Below are positions 20,161-30,800 of a DNA stretch of 64,000 nt, piece by piece. The position numbers and the translations under genes were made by a program. The notes beneath the pieces are model-generated. The model did not search any database and was not told the origin of the DNA. It saw only the letters and a list, made by a program, of their open reading frames with translations. The stretch lies in the NCBI GenBank assembly GCA_964036295.1, contig OZ038462.1, positions 13,998,440 to 14,062,439 of the forward strand. The letters run 5' to 3'. Each line of letters begins with the position of its first letter. Position 1 is the first letter of the stretch. This DNA is from Plumapathes pennacea (taxonomy: Eukaryota; Cnidaria; Anthozoa; Antipatharia; Myriopathidae).

Positions 20161-22317
20161 GCCGCCCGTTTGGCTCAGTTGGTTGAGTGCCGGTGTAAGT
20201 CTTTTTTGCCTCCCTGGCAAAAATGCCTCCCCGGGCTTTTCTGCCCAGGCAAAAGTGCCTCCCCGCGCATTTTTGCCCAGAAAAACCCTCTCTGGGCAAA
20301 AATGCCCCTCCCCCCTTCACAAAATCATCGATTTCGAGTTACAGGTAATTCTGATCAACAAATCCGTGCACAGCTCTTCCGTGCGTAAAGATAGGATACT
20401 GAAAACAGTGAACTCTAGCCAGACATCTGGATGTAATCAGTTCATACTGTCAAGTGCTGCGTGACCTGCGGCGTCTTTGATGAACTGTTTCGGAGGGGTG
20501 AGGTGGGCGGACGAGGGACGGATGGACGGAGAGAAACGGGATGGTCGTGGGGGGAGGGGAGGGTGGGGCCACTCACCCCCTCGTTTTATTTGTGTACCCT
20601 GCCCCACCTTATTTGTCACAATCCTCGTGGGACTAGAAAATAAAATAGTTTCTTTTGGGAGAATATCCCTATTTGCCAAACTTAGCGTGCGGCGGAAACA
20701 ATTATCGCTGCTTTTTGCAGTTGGAATCGTTCTCGGTTTATGGCGAATTTTGATATAACAGAGAACGCGTGGCAGAAATTAAACAGGGTTAGCGTTAACG
20801 GCGAACGTCTGAGAGGTCTTTCTTGGAAGACATTTCAGTTCAGCGATCTGGGAACTTTTCAACTAATACTGTATCGAATAATAGCTCATCCACGTTGTGC
20901 CTCTAATAGTACACTTTCATTACAAACGGTCTGAACGCTACGAGCAACTCAGAAATCTCCTTCACAAGTCTAAAGTTCACGTACAGTCATACAGTAGAAC
21001 AAAGGCTATACAAAGAGGCGAAACAATAAAGAAAGGCTAGTTCACAGTAATAATCAAGTATTGTACTAAACGGATATTCCAAAGATGTCTGAGTTGTAAC
21101 TCAATAGACTCAGACAGACACGTACTGTACTGTAATCACTAACTAACTAAACGCAACCCAATGATCAGTGTTGGTTACAATATGATTAAACAAAATAAAA
21201 AACAAACTTTTTAAATAGTAGCTTGCCCCGAAAGACTATCAAAAAAGCAATTTGATTTTGCTGTCGGAGATGACAACGGTTTTGCCCTCGGAAATGGCTT
21301 GTGTAGTGGGCGTGCCAGGACAATCAATGACAGAGAAATCGCAGGCAGCCCACCCTGTAGCGATTTATTTTAGAAAAGTTTCAGAGCAAACCGCAAACCT
21401 GAATTTCAAAGTTCTCGAAATGAAAGGGAAAGAAAGGGAAAGAATATAAAAAAGTGAGGAGGGTAGTACCCTCCTTTCCCATCTCCCCTGAGATCCTTTT
21501 TCCTTTCTTTTTTTATTTTTATTTTATTTAATTTATTTATTTATTATTTTTTTTTGCGTGTTTTACTGTGTCTCCCTTCCCTTCCGCTAGAGGAGGTGTT
21601 TTAAACAGACGCCGTGGTCAACCACCGTGACGCGTCACGGAAGGTGCACGCTGCCTGTGGAGTGAGATAAGAAAGTCCGGAATCGGTGTCACATTTTGGC
21701 GCAGCTGAATAATTCTCTTTTATGACGCCTTAGAAGAGTCCTGGTACTGTGCTAACCTTTTTGAATATGCCTTTGTTTGTATTTAAGTATCCTTGTTTGG
21801 CTAGAGTTATTTGTGACTATTGAAACGACCTTTCTGAACGCCGGGCATTTTAGCCCAGAGGGGGAAACTTTAGCTAAAACACTTTTGCCTGGGCGGAAAT
21901 GCCCGGAGGGCATTATCGCCTGGGATGAAATGCCCGAGGAGGCAAAATATTGGGGGGGCAATTTTGCCCACTACACCGGTCTTTCGTGCGGGAGGTCGCG
22001 GGTTCGAACCCCGGCCGGACCAGCACTCAGGGTCTCAAAATAACTGAAGAGAAGATGCTGCCTTTGTTTCTATCAGCAAATGGTAAGGTCGTCACTTGGC
22101 TCGGCTGACTACGTAAAATGGCGGTCCCGTCTCCCTATACTTCTATACTTGATTACAGAGGGGACGTAGAAGAACCACTGAGGACGTAAAAAAATCTCTG
22201 GCAGTGGCCACCCTCAGTGCCTGTACTCCACAGTAATATGGCGAAGCCAAATTGTTGCTGAAAAGCCCCTTGAGGGGAGCATCAATAAAAATATGTATGT
22301 ATGTATGAATGTATGTA
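20161..22317 (+). mobile_element. tRNA-derived SINE, split by a nested DNA transposon
   Basis: The 5' piece (20,161-20,193) has the pol III A box TGGCTCAGTTGG at 20,171-20,182. The 3' piece (21,976-22,317) has the B box GGTTCGAACCC at 22,001-22,011, the tRNA-like 3' stem CCGGCCGGACCA, a non-tRNA body and a tail ...GCATCAATAAAAATATGTATG with (ATGT)n microsatellite. Rejoining at the CCGG duplication gives ...GAGTGCCGG + TCTTTCGTGCGGG, a continuous tRNA-like head. The type resembles SINEs that I associate with coral genomes. Confidence 0.82.
20194..21975. mobile_element. 1.78-kb foldback DNA element inside the SINE
   Basis: It is bounded by CCGG at 20,190-20,193 and 21,976-21,979 (possibly CCGGT). 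The termini read TGTAAGTC... and, from the other end, TGTAGTGGGC.... Each end has ~130-170 bp of repeated modules built on GGGCAAAAATGCC / TTTTGCCCAGG / GGGCATTT, in inverted relation. The core (20,330-21,820) holds no recognisable transposase, and its short open frames are not conserved-looking. It is read as a non-autonomous foldback-type transposon of unknown superfamily. Confidence 0.75.
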
Positions 22318-22334
22318 ATTGACTTCGCTAAACA

Positions 22335-23155
22335 ACTCGAGATGTGGCCAGCAGTGAATTGCTCGTTACTTGTGTGTAAAAGTTAACTGCATCCCATCCA
22401 AACTCAACACCATTGGGCTCTGTGGAACATGCATGGATAAACTGGATTTTAGGGAACGATTTCGGCTTGCGTTCTTAAGTTCACCACGGAAGCTTTGAAA
22501 ATAGCCGTAAACAAATGTTTGATGGATACCGCTCGGGAATTGCAAATTTCTCTGTCGCCGCTAAATATTTAGTCCCGACGAAATTTTCTGTGGCGACTCG
22601 AAATATTTCTGGGAAGATAACAGGCCGAAAACGGAAACCAAAGCTACGATGAGCTTTAGCCGCAAAACAATGGCGATTTATGCTTTATTCTGTACATGAC
22701 ATCTGTTGCCATAAAATTCTTCTGCTTATCGTATTTTGCCTGTTGAAATGTTTCTTTCATTCGATCATGCAGCCTTTGTTTCGCAATGGTCATTGTATAC
22801 CAGATATGAAAAATACACCGAGATAGTCCTGAGCATTGAGTTTGCAGTTCACAAATGACTGAACACACTGTGAGCAAAACCGCAATGATATTGTAAACAA
22901 GTGTCGTGTTACATTCCTCGCTTGTTACAGAACACGAATACTCGAGAGCCTGATAGAAGAAACATATTCAGTTAATAAAAGAAAACACAAAAGTATTGAA
23001 GCGAAGGCTGGATTAATCGTGGCCTCTCGTTAGAAGTAAGAGTCGAAGTCAAACTGTCAAAAATCGATTGTGCATAATAAAATATGTCACGCATTCTCAA
23101 AATGCAGGGTCGCTCAACCTTTAAGAAGCAAGTGTATGAGTGTTGTAATGAGCCT
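22335..23155 (+). repeat. Dispersed repeat family B, most complete copy
   Basis: This is the longest copy of the family. It starts near GCCAGCAGTGAATTGC, passes TGCCTGTTGAAATGTTTC and ATTGAAGCGAAGGCTGG, and ends near AGCAAGTGTATGAGTG. Its second half resembles the second half of the hairpin-ended (HINE-like) family: the GGATTAATCGTGGCCT, GTCAAACTGTCAAAA and AAGTGTATGAGTGTTGTAAT blocks. The two families therefore share a 3' module. Confidence 0.7.
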
Positions 23156-23489
23156 CCTCAAGCTCTGACTTCCTCATTTTCCACCTCCCTCGAATGTCTA
23201 ATTCTTTCGCTTTGCTCTTTCTTAGTTCGTCTACAGTAGGCATCTTTTCTTCGTTTTCTTGATCTCTTTAAGCCATTATTAATCAAAATCAATTTTTATT
23301 ACGACGGGGGTTTCTCGTTTTTGTGGTTACGTCACACTTCATTTTACAAAGTGTGCTAGCAAAAGAGCAAAAGGTGGGTTGGGGTGGGGGTGGAGTGGGG
23401 GTGGGGTGGTGGAGTGTGGCCCAGAAGGAACAGATACATACTACTCGACATATTCACTAAAAGCAAAGTACTGCACAACCTCGTGATTC

Positions 23490-23605
23490 ATTTGTTCAAT
23501 CTGCCGGTCCGTAATCGAGCACACGGGCGTTACAGGAAAATAATGACCGTCAAATACACCAATCAGAGCGCGCGATTTTACCGGAAGTAGCTCCAGCCAT
23601 ATAAT
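23490..23605 (-). repeat. Degraded end fragment of the 1.33-kb hairpin element family
   Basis: CCGGTCCGTAAT, TTACAGGAAAATAATGACCG, CCAATCAGAGCGCGCG, TTTTACCGG and CCATATAATAA appear in the same order as in 12,930-13,066. The fragment is about 115 bp with no second end nearby. Confidence 0.6.
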
Positions 23606-23609
23606 AACA

Positions 23610-23775
23610 AGGAGTTATTTTAACTCCAAAAATGGAGTTAAAACAAAAGGTAAAAAACAACTTAATTTTTTGGAGTTGTTTAACTCCACCTAAACTTGGA
23701 GTTAGATTAACTCCAACAAAGAGTTAAAAAAAAAGGTAAACAACTATTTTTGGGGGTTGTTTTAACTCGTTAATT
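23610..23775. repeat. Cluster of GGAGTTA / TAACTCC inverted repeats
   Basis: At least seven alternating GGAGTT and AACTCC half-sites occur in about 160 bp, with two AAAAGGTAAA-CAAC spacers (about 23,647 and 23,731). Several nested stem-loops are possible. It looks like a decayed foldback element. Confidence 0.6.
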
Positions 23776-23984
23776 TATTAATTTATCAACATTGAATGGA
23801 GGGAGGGGAGGGGAAAATGTGTCAACACTTTTGTCCGTGGTCGTAGAAAACGATAACATCGTATCAATATTCTGTAGTCCAAGACTTTCACAGCGATATA
23901 TAATACATCATATACGGTAAATTGTAACGCTACAATGATTATATTCCGAGTGGGACTTGCTCTTTATGGAGACCTTAAATACTG

Positions 23985-24190
23985 ATTATTTATAAGGCCT
24001 TCCGTGGAGGTATATGTATCCACAGAAACAAAACAAACCATTCAAAGAAGGTTCAATCAATAGTAATAAACCCATACTAGCAAATGATTACCAAACCTGT
24101 ACTTGGAAAGGATTACCCAAATTAATTTAGGCCAAAGTAGCATTTGCATTTAAAAATGTTTTTTAAAAGCAGGTATTTTAAAGGGGCTCG
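23985..24190 (+). repeat. Dispersed ~200-bp repeat, copy 1
   Basis: This matches 51,570-51,755 in the same orientation: (G/C)TCTTCCGTG, AAAGGATT(A/G)CCCAAATTAAT, GCATTT(A/T)AAAATG and AGCAGGTATTT. Moderately diverged, with no coding content. Confidence 0.7.
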
Positions 24191-24219
24191 GTCATGAGTT
24201 ACGCATGCGTCAGTTTTAT

Positions 24220-24878
24220 TCTGGACCTAAGGGCCTAGCATATAATTCTTTTCACCTGAAAGCCAAAGCATAGGTATCATGGCAATAAGTAAAAGGAACC
24301 CACCCTCTTGGATTTTGGAGTTTGACTGACCTTTCAAGCAAAAAAAGACTGTAATTCGATTAGGTAATGTTCACGTGCAAGCGGTGTGGAAACTTCTTTT
24401 GTTGGCTGAGTTTCAAGTATGTAACGTGAGGTTTTTGTTTACATGTAGTCGCGCCCTTGCGGTTTTGATCAATTATATTCACTTTCGCATTCTTCTTCCA
24501 GTTATGTACGGTATTTTTATTGCTGGTGTAAACTAAGCGAAGCAAAGAAACATTTCGAAAAGCTGAAGTCGCTCCCGGCTGTCACGGGTTTTTCAACTTA
24601 ACCGTTACGCCTGTCAAACAACCGTCACGAGTTTACCAAAACCTCGGTGATAACAGCTCTAAAATACAACAGACTGACTGAAAATTTATAAAGCCTGATT
24701 AAGAAGAACAACAGAATAAGAATGAAACGCTGCAGACTGGATTAATCGTGGCCTGTGATTAGAAATAAATGTTCGACTAAATCGATTGTGCATGACTGTC
24801 ACGCATTATTCTCTTCTTTGCTGGCCGATCCTTTCACTCCCAAGCTCAATCTTTTGAAGCAAGTGTATGAGTGTTGTT
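24220..24878 (+). mobile_element. Hairpin-ended element (HINE-like), copy 3, 3'-truncated
   Basis: The 5' palindrome is decayed (TTCTGGACC...GGGCCTAGCA) and again directly follows a T-run. The body follows copies 1 and 2 up to AAGCAAGTGTATGAGTGTTGT at about 24,877, then stops. The 3' hairpin is absent. Confidence 0.68.
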
Positions 24879-25139
24879 GCGTTCGACGAAGGAAAACGCA
24901 ACCCTACTCTCCACTGGTGTGGGTTCCATGGGGTCAATGGGGTCGATGGGATATCTGTCACGTGCTTCCGACCAGCGCGAAGAATCGAATTGTTTTGGGT
25001 GGTCGGGCGATGTGCAAAATCTGCGCCTTGAATAATTATGCGCACTCTGTATCGCACGCTCTGAATGATCACACTGAGGTCTATCAAAGGCAAAGACACC
25101 TACTTTTCAGTAAAAGAAGTCAATATCTGGGATAAGAAG

Positions 25140-25882
25140 GGCAGCACGACAGCAAGAATTCCACAGAAAAATGTAAATAAACTCGACTCGCAATATTGCC
25201 GTATTTCAGTTTCTGCGTTGATTAAATCCGAGTTAAAATAAACTCAATATGCAACCGACACTTTACTAACGTTACAGATACTTATCTGGAAGAAATATAC
25301 TGCTTTGTGGAGACAGAGGCATACCGTGGTGACTCAATCGCAAGCCGCAGGATGGTCAAATTGCGAAACTCTTGTGTGCAATTCAACTTTTTTCCGAAGA
25401 AAGTATTAATCACATTTGATCATATACTAGAAATACGATATTCGCAGATATACCCTCGCTCCGTAGTGGATTTTCGGAAAGCGGGGTTCTTGTTTATTTT
25501 CCGCTTGGAGATTATTTTAAAATATTTTTTACAAGCCACGGTTGTATGGCGACGTCACCAGTCGGCCGTTAAAAAATATTTGTCGCACGGAAGTCTGGTT
25601 TAGTTCAGACAACGTGTGCAGTCTGCAAGTTTTTGTGGACACTAGCTGAACTCCAAAATTCGCCGAGACAACTTTACACGCAACTACAGAATACTCCCCC
25701 GACCCGCAAGCCAGGAAAATGCGCAACTAGAATTTTGACTCCATCAGTTTTGCCCAGTCAGCATAGTCGATCTTCACCACCAAAATTTTATTGATTTCAA
25801 GAAAAGCCGCAATTACTCCAGCCAAGCCCATACGTGTATGGTTTTTTTTACTTTATCAATTTAATACGCTTCTGCGAGTGTA
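25140..25882. other. No recognised gene or repeat
   Basis: Several open frames of 60-100 codons exist (e.g. 25,307-25,603) but lack conserved motifs, codon structure or splice context. Confidence 0.4.
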
Positions 25883-26069
25883 AAGCCTTGTCCTCACTAG
25901 CGCATAAGCATAAGCATAAGAATGTGAATAAGAGAGCGACAGTGGCGACATAAGCATAAGGATCAAACATGTTCGTTCCTTATGCTTATGCTTATGTCGC
26001 CACTGTCGCTCTCTTATTCTTATGCTTATGCTTGTGCTTATGCTTATGCGCTAGTAAGGACCAGGCTTA
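25883..26069. mobile_element. Foldback (hairpin) MITE with CATAAG repeats
   Basis: TAAGCC-like ends, CACTAGCGCATAAGCATAAG, then GAGAGCGACAGTGGCGACAT on the left are mirrored by ATGTCGCCACTGTCGCTCTC...CTTATGCGCTAGTAAGGAC...GGCTTA on the right. The loop is around ATCAAACATGTTCGT at 25,962-25,976. The arms are about 85 bases with small indels in the CATAAG runs. No ORF and no certain target duplication. Confidence 0.85.
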
Positions 26070-26224
26070 ACAAATTTAGAACTGCCAAAGCGAGATCGCT
26101 TGTTTATAAGCTTTCGAAGTCTCGGAATGTGTGAATTTTGGCAAGGATTCAATTTTGAACACAACAACCTTTGAAACCGCGTTTGACGAATTTAAAATCT
26201 TTGACAGAAAAAAGAAATTAAGTT

Positions 26225-26320
26225 ACTAAATAATACAGGGTCCGATTGTGCTGAGCGAGAAAACCCGGTCACTAAATAATACAAAGGTCCGCTTGTTTTG
26301 ATCGAGCAAACTCGGCCACT
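26225..26320 (+). repeat. Two-copy 46-bp tandem duplication
   Basis: ACTAAATAATACA(GG/AA)GGTCCG...GAGC(G/A)A(G/A)(A/C)AAAC(C/T)CGG is repeated at 26,225 and 26,271 with about 80 percent similarity. The flanking 26,070-27,110 is otherwise unassigned. Confidence 0.6.
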
Positions 26321-27109
26321 CACTGACGACAATATGCATGAATAGACTGTAATTATTTAATTTGAAGAGCATGGCCGGGTATTTTCTACTTTAGTAGCCT
26401 TTAGAAAGCGAGGGCACTTCAACCCGGTTACATTTCATCCTTGAATACAGAGTGCTAAGAAACACGGCGAGAAAAACTTCACAGCATTTCCATGTGTCAG
26501 ACTGTCAGCGAAATTATTCAAAAATGTCAGGAATCGGATTACACAATCTTTGCTCGAAGGCACTTTGAAATAGCTTTGAAACGCGGAAAAATCACAGTAT
26601 AATCCCACTTGGCCTTCATCATAGTTACTGGGGAATCACACGACAAAATAAAGGCGCTTGTTGAAATACCGTAATGATAACACAACTTTAAAATAGCGTA
26701 CGCGTACTGTACGTTAACTGATGTAGTTTTTCAAAACTCACCGGTTCCTGAAAGCCATAGTTTTTGTTCTTTTCCAGCAAAGGAAATAAACCCAAAACAA
26801 TGTTGTTCACGTCTTCAATGATTTCAAGTACGAAAATTCCACTTTCCATTGTAATGTGCGTCGTCATCTTGTCAAAACTTGGATCTGAAAACTAAAATCC
26901 TGCTATTGTAAAAGGTGAAATTTGCCTCGGCGATTGTGCGATTTCCGCCGACTGTATTTCGCCATTCCTTTCTGAAGAAGTGTTTGCGTTTTAACACAAT
27001 ACCGGCGTCTGGGATTGTGTTCAGGTCGGCCAGTCGATGCCTTGAAGATTTACAAACAAGTAAATAAACACATTTTTGTGGAACAATATTTATTCTTCCT
27101 GAAATTAAC

Positions 27110-27588
27110 TCTGAAGTGTGGAATATACAAGTTCACTCAAACATGCAAAATCAGAGTCGGAAATTAGAATTCTCGACTCCACAGTGCGGAATGGACAATT
27201 CATAAGAACAGAGAAATTGAGAGTAAAAAATTGCAATCGAATCTGCACTGCACCAAATTTAATTATTCCATCAGAAAGTAAGCTCTAAGATCTTCGACTC
27301 CGCAGTGCGGCATCAGCACTTCACAAAAACGGTTCAAATCAGAAAGTAAGTTCAAAGATCTTCGATTCCACAGTGCGGCATCAGCACTTCACAAAAACGG
27401 TTCAAATCAGAAAGTAAGTTCAAAGATCTTTGACTCCGCAGTGCGGCATCAGCACTTCACAAAAACGTTTCAAATCAGAAAGTAAGTTCAAAGATCTTTG
27501 ACTCCACAGTGCGGCATCAGCACTTCACAAAAACGGTTCAAATCAGAAAGTAAGTTCAAAGATCTTTGACTCCACAGTGTGGCATCAG
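27110..27588 (+). repeat. 68-bp satellite array, left arm (part 1)
   Basis: Degenerate units from about 27,110 sharpen to a regular 68-bp monomer from about 27,290. The monomer carries CTTCACAAAAACGGTTCAAA, TCAGAAAGTAAGTTCAAAGA and CCACAGTGCGGCATCAGCA. The spacing of CAGTGCGG at 27,303 and 27,371 fixes the period. The array is interrupted by the BEL/Pao insertion at GCATCAG | CACTTC and resumes at 33,504. Confidence 0.92.
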
Positions 27589-27803
27589 TGTCGGAAACCA
27601 ACTTCCGTTTTTCATTGTTATTGTTAAGATTGACAGTTCGTAATTAGCATATTAGACATGTGCTCAGAGAGAGAGAGAGAGAAGAGTGTCGTGTTACGAA
27701 CGAATGCTGAACGATGTAAGTCTCGAGCGAAGCGTGCTCTGAATCAACAATAAAGAGAGTATTTAGGAAATGTGTGTGTGACCGTTGACACACGTTTTCG
27801 ACA
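27589..27803 (+). repeat. 5' LTR of BEL/Pao A
   Basis: Starts TGTCGGAAACC and ends TTTTCGACA. It contains a GA-rich run (GAGAGAGAGAGAGA, near 27,667), an AATAAAG polyadenylation-like signal near 27,749 and a TGTGTGTG run near 27,771. Confidence 0.95.
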
Positions 27804-27831
27804 CAGTGGCGACCACGACGAGAGTGCCATC

Positions 27832-30800
27832 ATGGAGAAACAAATAACAGAGCTGAACGGGAAACTACAAACCCTAAACTTCAGAATCGGCAAAGCGGCC
27901 GAGGTCATCGAGAAACGTGAGCGAGACGCAGCGGAACGATGCTGTGAGTCTCTTCACAAGGTCATAAGCGCCGTGAGCAACCTGAGGGAAACAATCGAAG
28001 ACAAGAAGTTCGGAAAAGGGGAGTCAGCCGAGGATGTGGAAGAGTGGGCTTCAGAGTTGAACATAGATGACACATTAAGCCGCGCGGATCAGTGCTCGAA
28101 GCAGCTGAAAACTCTGATCGCCGCAATAGTTTGGGAGGCAAAGCAAGAAGATGAATTACGCGACCATCAACACGCCCTCGAACTCGAGCAGGAGAAGCTA
28201 CAGATGCAACACGAGGCAACAGCCAAAGCACACGCCGAACAACTCGAGTTTGAGCGGAAGCGCTTGGAATTACAGCAACGACAACATGAAGGGTTATCGA
28301 CGTCCCAACATGGAATCGCGAGCGGAGGCAGCGCGGTGAAAATGCCAAAACTCGTCTTCTCCCAGTTTGACGGTACTCATCGGGATTGGTTGCGCTTCTG
28401 GGGTCAATTCGAAACACAAATTGACAAGTCGGGCGTCCCAGGAGTCACCAAATTTTCATACTTGAAGGAGCTGGTTGACCCCAAAGTCAGGAATCTCATC
28501 GGGGGACTACCGTTTACGGATGAAGGCTACTCAAAAGCAAAGGAGTTGTTGTGTAGGAAGTTTGGAAACACCAGTGAGATCGTGGGTTCGTATGTGAGGA
28601 ACATCTTAGAGTTACCGAACATCAAAGAAAGGAACGTTGAGCGAATTCATGAATTTTACGAGACATTATTATTCAACGTCGAATCACTGCGAACAATGGG
28701 GGAATTGAAAAAACTCGACGCGGCGGTGCGCTTCACCTTTGACAAGCTTCAAGTCATCAAGACGGAACTGACAATGGCGAACGAGAACTGGATCGAATGG
28801 GATTTCGACCAGTTTCTGAGCGCTCTTGAGAAATGGTCAATCAACAATCCTGTGCTTGAAACGAAGTCAAGCCAGCGCGGAAAGGGACGAGCTTTCTGGT
28901 CAAACGAAGAAAGGAAACGAGACACCGGAAACCGGTGCGAAAGCAATCAACACAAGGCAGTGAACTGTGACAAGGTGAAATCTAGTGACGAGCGAAAGAA
29001 GATTCTATCAACGAAACGGCTTTGCTACAATTGTACGGGGGCCAAGCACAGGGCCAGTGACTGCAAGAGCAAAAACACGTGCAGGACGTGTAATGGGAAA
29101 CACCACACTTCGATTTGCGACAAAGACCAGAACCCACCCCGTGAGTCCGGAATGACGGCTAATTTGGTAGGGGACAATGGCGCTGTTGTTCATCCGGTTG
29201 TGGTCGTACGCATCGGTGACTGCAAGTTCAGGGCCTTACTAGACAGTGGCGCAAGCCATTCATATATTTCTTCGACCGGAATTGATTTAATTAAGGCAAA
29301 ACCTCACTCGACTGGTCTTTGGCAGATTGCCATGCTTACCGGAACAACGACCCGAACAATGCAGACATTCAACGTGTTGATTGAATCCGTGTCAAGTGAT
29401 TTTCAATTGGAAGTGAACGTAACAAAGGTCGAGAAACGAGAGTTATTACTCTTGGACAATCCCGGCTATCCCAAGTTACTGGAAGGGCATTCCCATTTAC
29501 GGGGAGTTGTTATGGATGACGTAGACGAGAAGGATAATTTACCAGTTCATATTATCCTGGGCGCTAACGACTTCGCCAAGATACGTACGAGCGAGAAGCT
29601 GCGTGTTGGCAGGCGAGGCGATCCAGTCGCAGAGTTTACAAGATTTGGTTGGACAATCATGTCCCCTGGAGCATCGACAGGGTCAACAAACGCCTTTGTC
29701 ACGCTGAATTCTGCCGCCTCGGATTACGAGCAACTTTGCTCACTAGATGTTTTAGGGCTGGCAGAACAATCCGGAAGTCAAGCGGAAGTGTATGACGAGT
29801 TCAAGGAGACACTGAAACGTTCCCCTGAAGGGTGGTATGAAGTCGCGTTGCCGTGGAAGGGCAACTGCCCAGAACTCTTTGACAACCACAGCGGAAGTTT
29901 GCAAAGGTTGATCTCCTTGTTACGGAAGTTGAGGAGAACTGACATTCAGTTGGAGGAATACGATGCTGTGATTCGTGAACAACTGGAGAACGGGGTTGTT
30001 GAGAGAGTCCCCGTGGGGGAGGCGGAGAAATGTTTCTATTTACCAGACAGAGCTGTGTTGCGTGACAGCTCCAGTTCCACTCGTTTACGTGTCGTGTATG
30101 ATGCGAGTGCGCGTGCGCAGGATCAAGCACCATCTCTAAATGAATGTTTACACACGGGTCCTCCTCTCAACAATCAGCTGTGGAGTGTCATTACTCGTCA
30201 GCGGTTTCATCCTGTGGCTGTGGCGGGCGACTTACGCAGAGCGTTCCTACAGATTAGAGTCCGAGAGGCTGATAGGGATGTGCTATGATTCCATTGGATC
30301 AAGGATAGGAACTCTCGGGAAGTTGAGGCCCTGCGATTTACCAGGGTGCTTTTCGGTCTCGGGCCATCACCGTTCTTACTTAACGGAGTATTGCAGCAAC
30401 ACCTAGAGAGTCTGTCGGAGACTTACCCCGAAACCGTGCGAGAGATCCGTAACAGCCTGTACGTGGATGATCTAATCACCGGGGCGCCGACGACCGGTCA
30501 GGCGCGGCAACTGAAACGTGAGGCCGTCGAAATCTTCGAGGATGGGAAGTTCACCCTACACAAATGGAACTCCAGCGTTCGGGAGCTCGAGACAGATGGA
30601 ATGGTGACTACTAACGAAGGTGAGCAGTCGCTTGCCAAGGAACAGTTCAACACGAACTCAAACGTTCGGGAGATCGAGACAGATGGAATTGTGTCCACTA
30701 ACGAAGGAGAACAGTCGTTTGCTAAGGAACAGTTCAACGCAGTGCAGGGGGAGTGTAAACTACTCGGACATGGCTGGAACAAAGCGGAGGATAAGCTACT

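Noticed and set aside
20460..20934. Possible transposase frames inside the foldback element
   Set aside because: Frames are under 100 codons, overlap on both strands and contain no catalytic or zinc-finger pattern.
22001..22022. Functional tRNA gene 3' half
   Set aside because: It is the B-box part of a SINE head; the A box lies 1.8 kb upstream beyond a transposon, and a SINE body and tail follow.
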